Below are positions 4,797-5,630 of a DNA stretch of 5,630 nt, piece after piece. The translations under genes and the position numbers were made by a program. The stretch lies in the NCBI GenBank assembly GCA_030631385.1, contig DAOVLG010000150.1, positions 1 to 5,630 on the forward strand, written 5' to 3'. Every line of letters starts with the position of its first letter. Positions within the stretch are counted from its first letter, which is position 1. This DNA comes from Candidatus Coatesiibacteriota bacterium. Its GTDB lineage: Bacteria > RBG-13-66-14. Under the pieces are notes generated by a model. It was not told the origin of the DNA, ran no database searches, and saw only the letters and a program-made list of their open reading frames with translations.

Positions 4797-5630
4797 TTAA
4801 CGGCTTATGACCAACCGGCGGACTAGGGAAGCTCCGTCCTGCGTGATCAACCGGTAGAGGTAGACGCCCGGCGCGTGACCGGTGGAATCCCAGCTCACCG
4901 CATGCTCCCCGGCGTTTAGGTGTCCATCGGCCAGCGTGGCCACGCGGCGGCCGGCGGCGTCGTAGACCGCCAGCTCGACCCGCCCCGCCTCGGGCAGGTA
5001 AAAGGAAATGGTAGTTCCGTCAACGGCCGGGTTGGGGAAGGCGTAGCGCAGCTCGACGATCCGGCCGCCCTCCGGGGGCACCGTGACCTCCACGGGTCCG
5101 AAGCTCACCGGGTTGCCATACCGGTCCAGCATGTCCACCCGGTAGCGGTACGTGCCTCCGGCCTCGACATCCAGGTCGTAGTAGACGATGTCGGTTATTC
5201 CCGAGATGGGCTCCTCGTTCAGGTAAAGCCAGTCCCCCGCCCAATCGCGCAGGATGATGAAGCAGGCTTCATCGCAGCCGCAGTAGTTGAAGCTTATCCT
5301 CACGCCGTCACCCACCGGCGTGGCCGCCAGGTCGGTGACGTACCCCTGGGGCGTGCCGGCGCCGAACTCCAACATCCAGAGGAACACGGGCCAGTGCAGC
5401 TCGCAGGTGGGCTCAATGAGCTCGGGCGGAGGAGCGAAACCGCCCTCGGCCTCCGTATTCACCTCGAAAGTGAAGCCCAGAACGCCGCCATCGAAGGCAT
5501 CGCCGGGGGAGATCCCACCGGGAAGATAATCCCCCCCGTAGGCCCAGTCGCCGAACTCGCCGTTCACCGGGTACAGGATTTCGCCGGGGCGTCCCACCTC
5601 GTAGGGGCCGTGTCCCTGGCCGGTTATTAC
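4797..5630 (-). CDS. Secreted M14 zinc carboxypeptidase, C-terminal part, with FlgD-Ig-like tail (partial)
   Basis: The frame is open to the right edge, so only the C-terminal 277 residues are seen; the GTG at 5597 is internal, not a start. Visible residues about 1-90 match the end of a metallocarboxypeptidase M14 domain: YPVNGEFGDWAYG (about 20-32), FTFEVN with the probable catalytic glutamate (about residue 56), then GGFAPPPELIEPTCE. The zinc motif HxxE...H would lie beyond the window. Residues about 97-186 look like an FN3/Ig-type beta domain and contain a CGCDEAC cysteine cluster (about 117-123). Residues about 199-277 form a FlgD-Ig/type-IX-sorting-like domain: FPNPAVDGTTISF, VYDAAGRRV, GEHAVSWD, GVYLYRL and a final RRLVISR. 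Such tails are common on secreted enzymes of FCB-group and related candidate phyla. It probably removes C-terminal residues from peptides outside the cell. The gene converges on the regulator unit. Confidence 0.88.
   Translation of the reverse strand, partial: VITGQGHGPYEVGRPGEILYPVNGEFGDWAYGGDYLPGGISPGDAFDGGVLGFTFEVNTEAEGGFAPPPELIEPTCELHWPVFLWMLEFGAGTPQGYVTDLAATPVGDGVRISFNYCGCDEACFIILRDWAGDWLYLNEEPISGITDIVYYDLDVEAGGTYRYRVDMLDRYGNPVSFGPVEVTVPPEGGRIVELRYAFPNPAVDGTTISFYLPEAGRVELAVYDAAGRRVATLADGHLNAGEHAVSWDSTGHAPGVYLYRLITQDGASLVRRLVISR

Noticed and set aside
4391..4800. Open frames on both strands across the intergenic block.
   Set aside because: They run through palindromic repeats, give low-complexity translations, and lack RBS or domains.

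Overview
The window is GC-rich bacterial DNA (about 60% by eye). It has tight intergenic spacing, sigma-70-type promoters and good Shine-Dalgarno sites. No gene fixes the taxon. Three things point to a diderm, probably a member of the FCB group or a poorly cultured candidate phylum: a predicted lipoprotein with a lipobox, a secreted zinc carboxypeptidase ending in a FlgD-Ig/type-IX-like C-terminal domain, and GTAG-footed palindromic repeats between genes. That placement is inference.

Left part (1-1176). A bidirectional terminator (54-82) sits beside a minus-strand pair of small envelope genes. The promoter-proximal gene is a coiled-coil lipoprotein (658-936), followed by a signal-peptide, coiled-coil and LysM protein (94-582). 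They are probably co-transcribed from a promoter at 1113-1141 with a leader of about 170 nt. The leader contains overlapping inverted repeats.

Middle (1177-2804). A small, unrecognised single-pass membrane protein (1177-1557, minus) and a class IV branched-chain aminotransferase (ilvE, 1696-2748, plus) diverge from a compact control region with back-to-back promoters. The promoter and RBS positions place the ilvE start at 1696 rather than at an upstream in-frame ATG. ilvE ends at a weak terminator-like hairpin.

Response regulator unit (2818-4403). A complete NtrC-family regulator (receiver, AAA+ with GAFTGA, Fis-type HTH) is preceded by a good extended -10 promoter. A perfect 7-bp inverted repeat overlaps that promoter and may be an operator. 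No histidine kinase and no sigma-54 promoter are visible in the window. After the stop codon a 44-codon open frame, starting at a strong SD-like sequence but with no standard start codon, runs up to a perfect 11-bp hairpin terminator.

Right part (4404-5630). About 390 bp of non-coding DNA is packed with palindromes, including four REP-like hairpins with a GTAG/GCAG foot in alternating orientation. Next comes the 3' end of a minus-strand gene for a secreted M14 metallocarboxypeptidase with an FN3-like and a FlgD-Ig-like C-terminal domain. Its N-terminus, including the zinc-ligand motif, lies outside the window.

The genes form separate transcription units (envelope, amino-acid metabolism, regulation, secreted hydrolase) and I see no single pathway linking them. 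I find no convincing new defence or mobile system. The best leads are the REP cluster, the operator-like dyad of the regulator and the orphan open frame behind the regulator.
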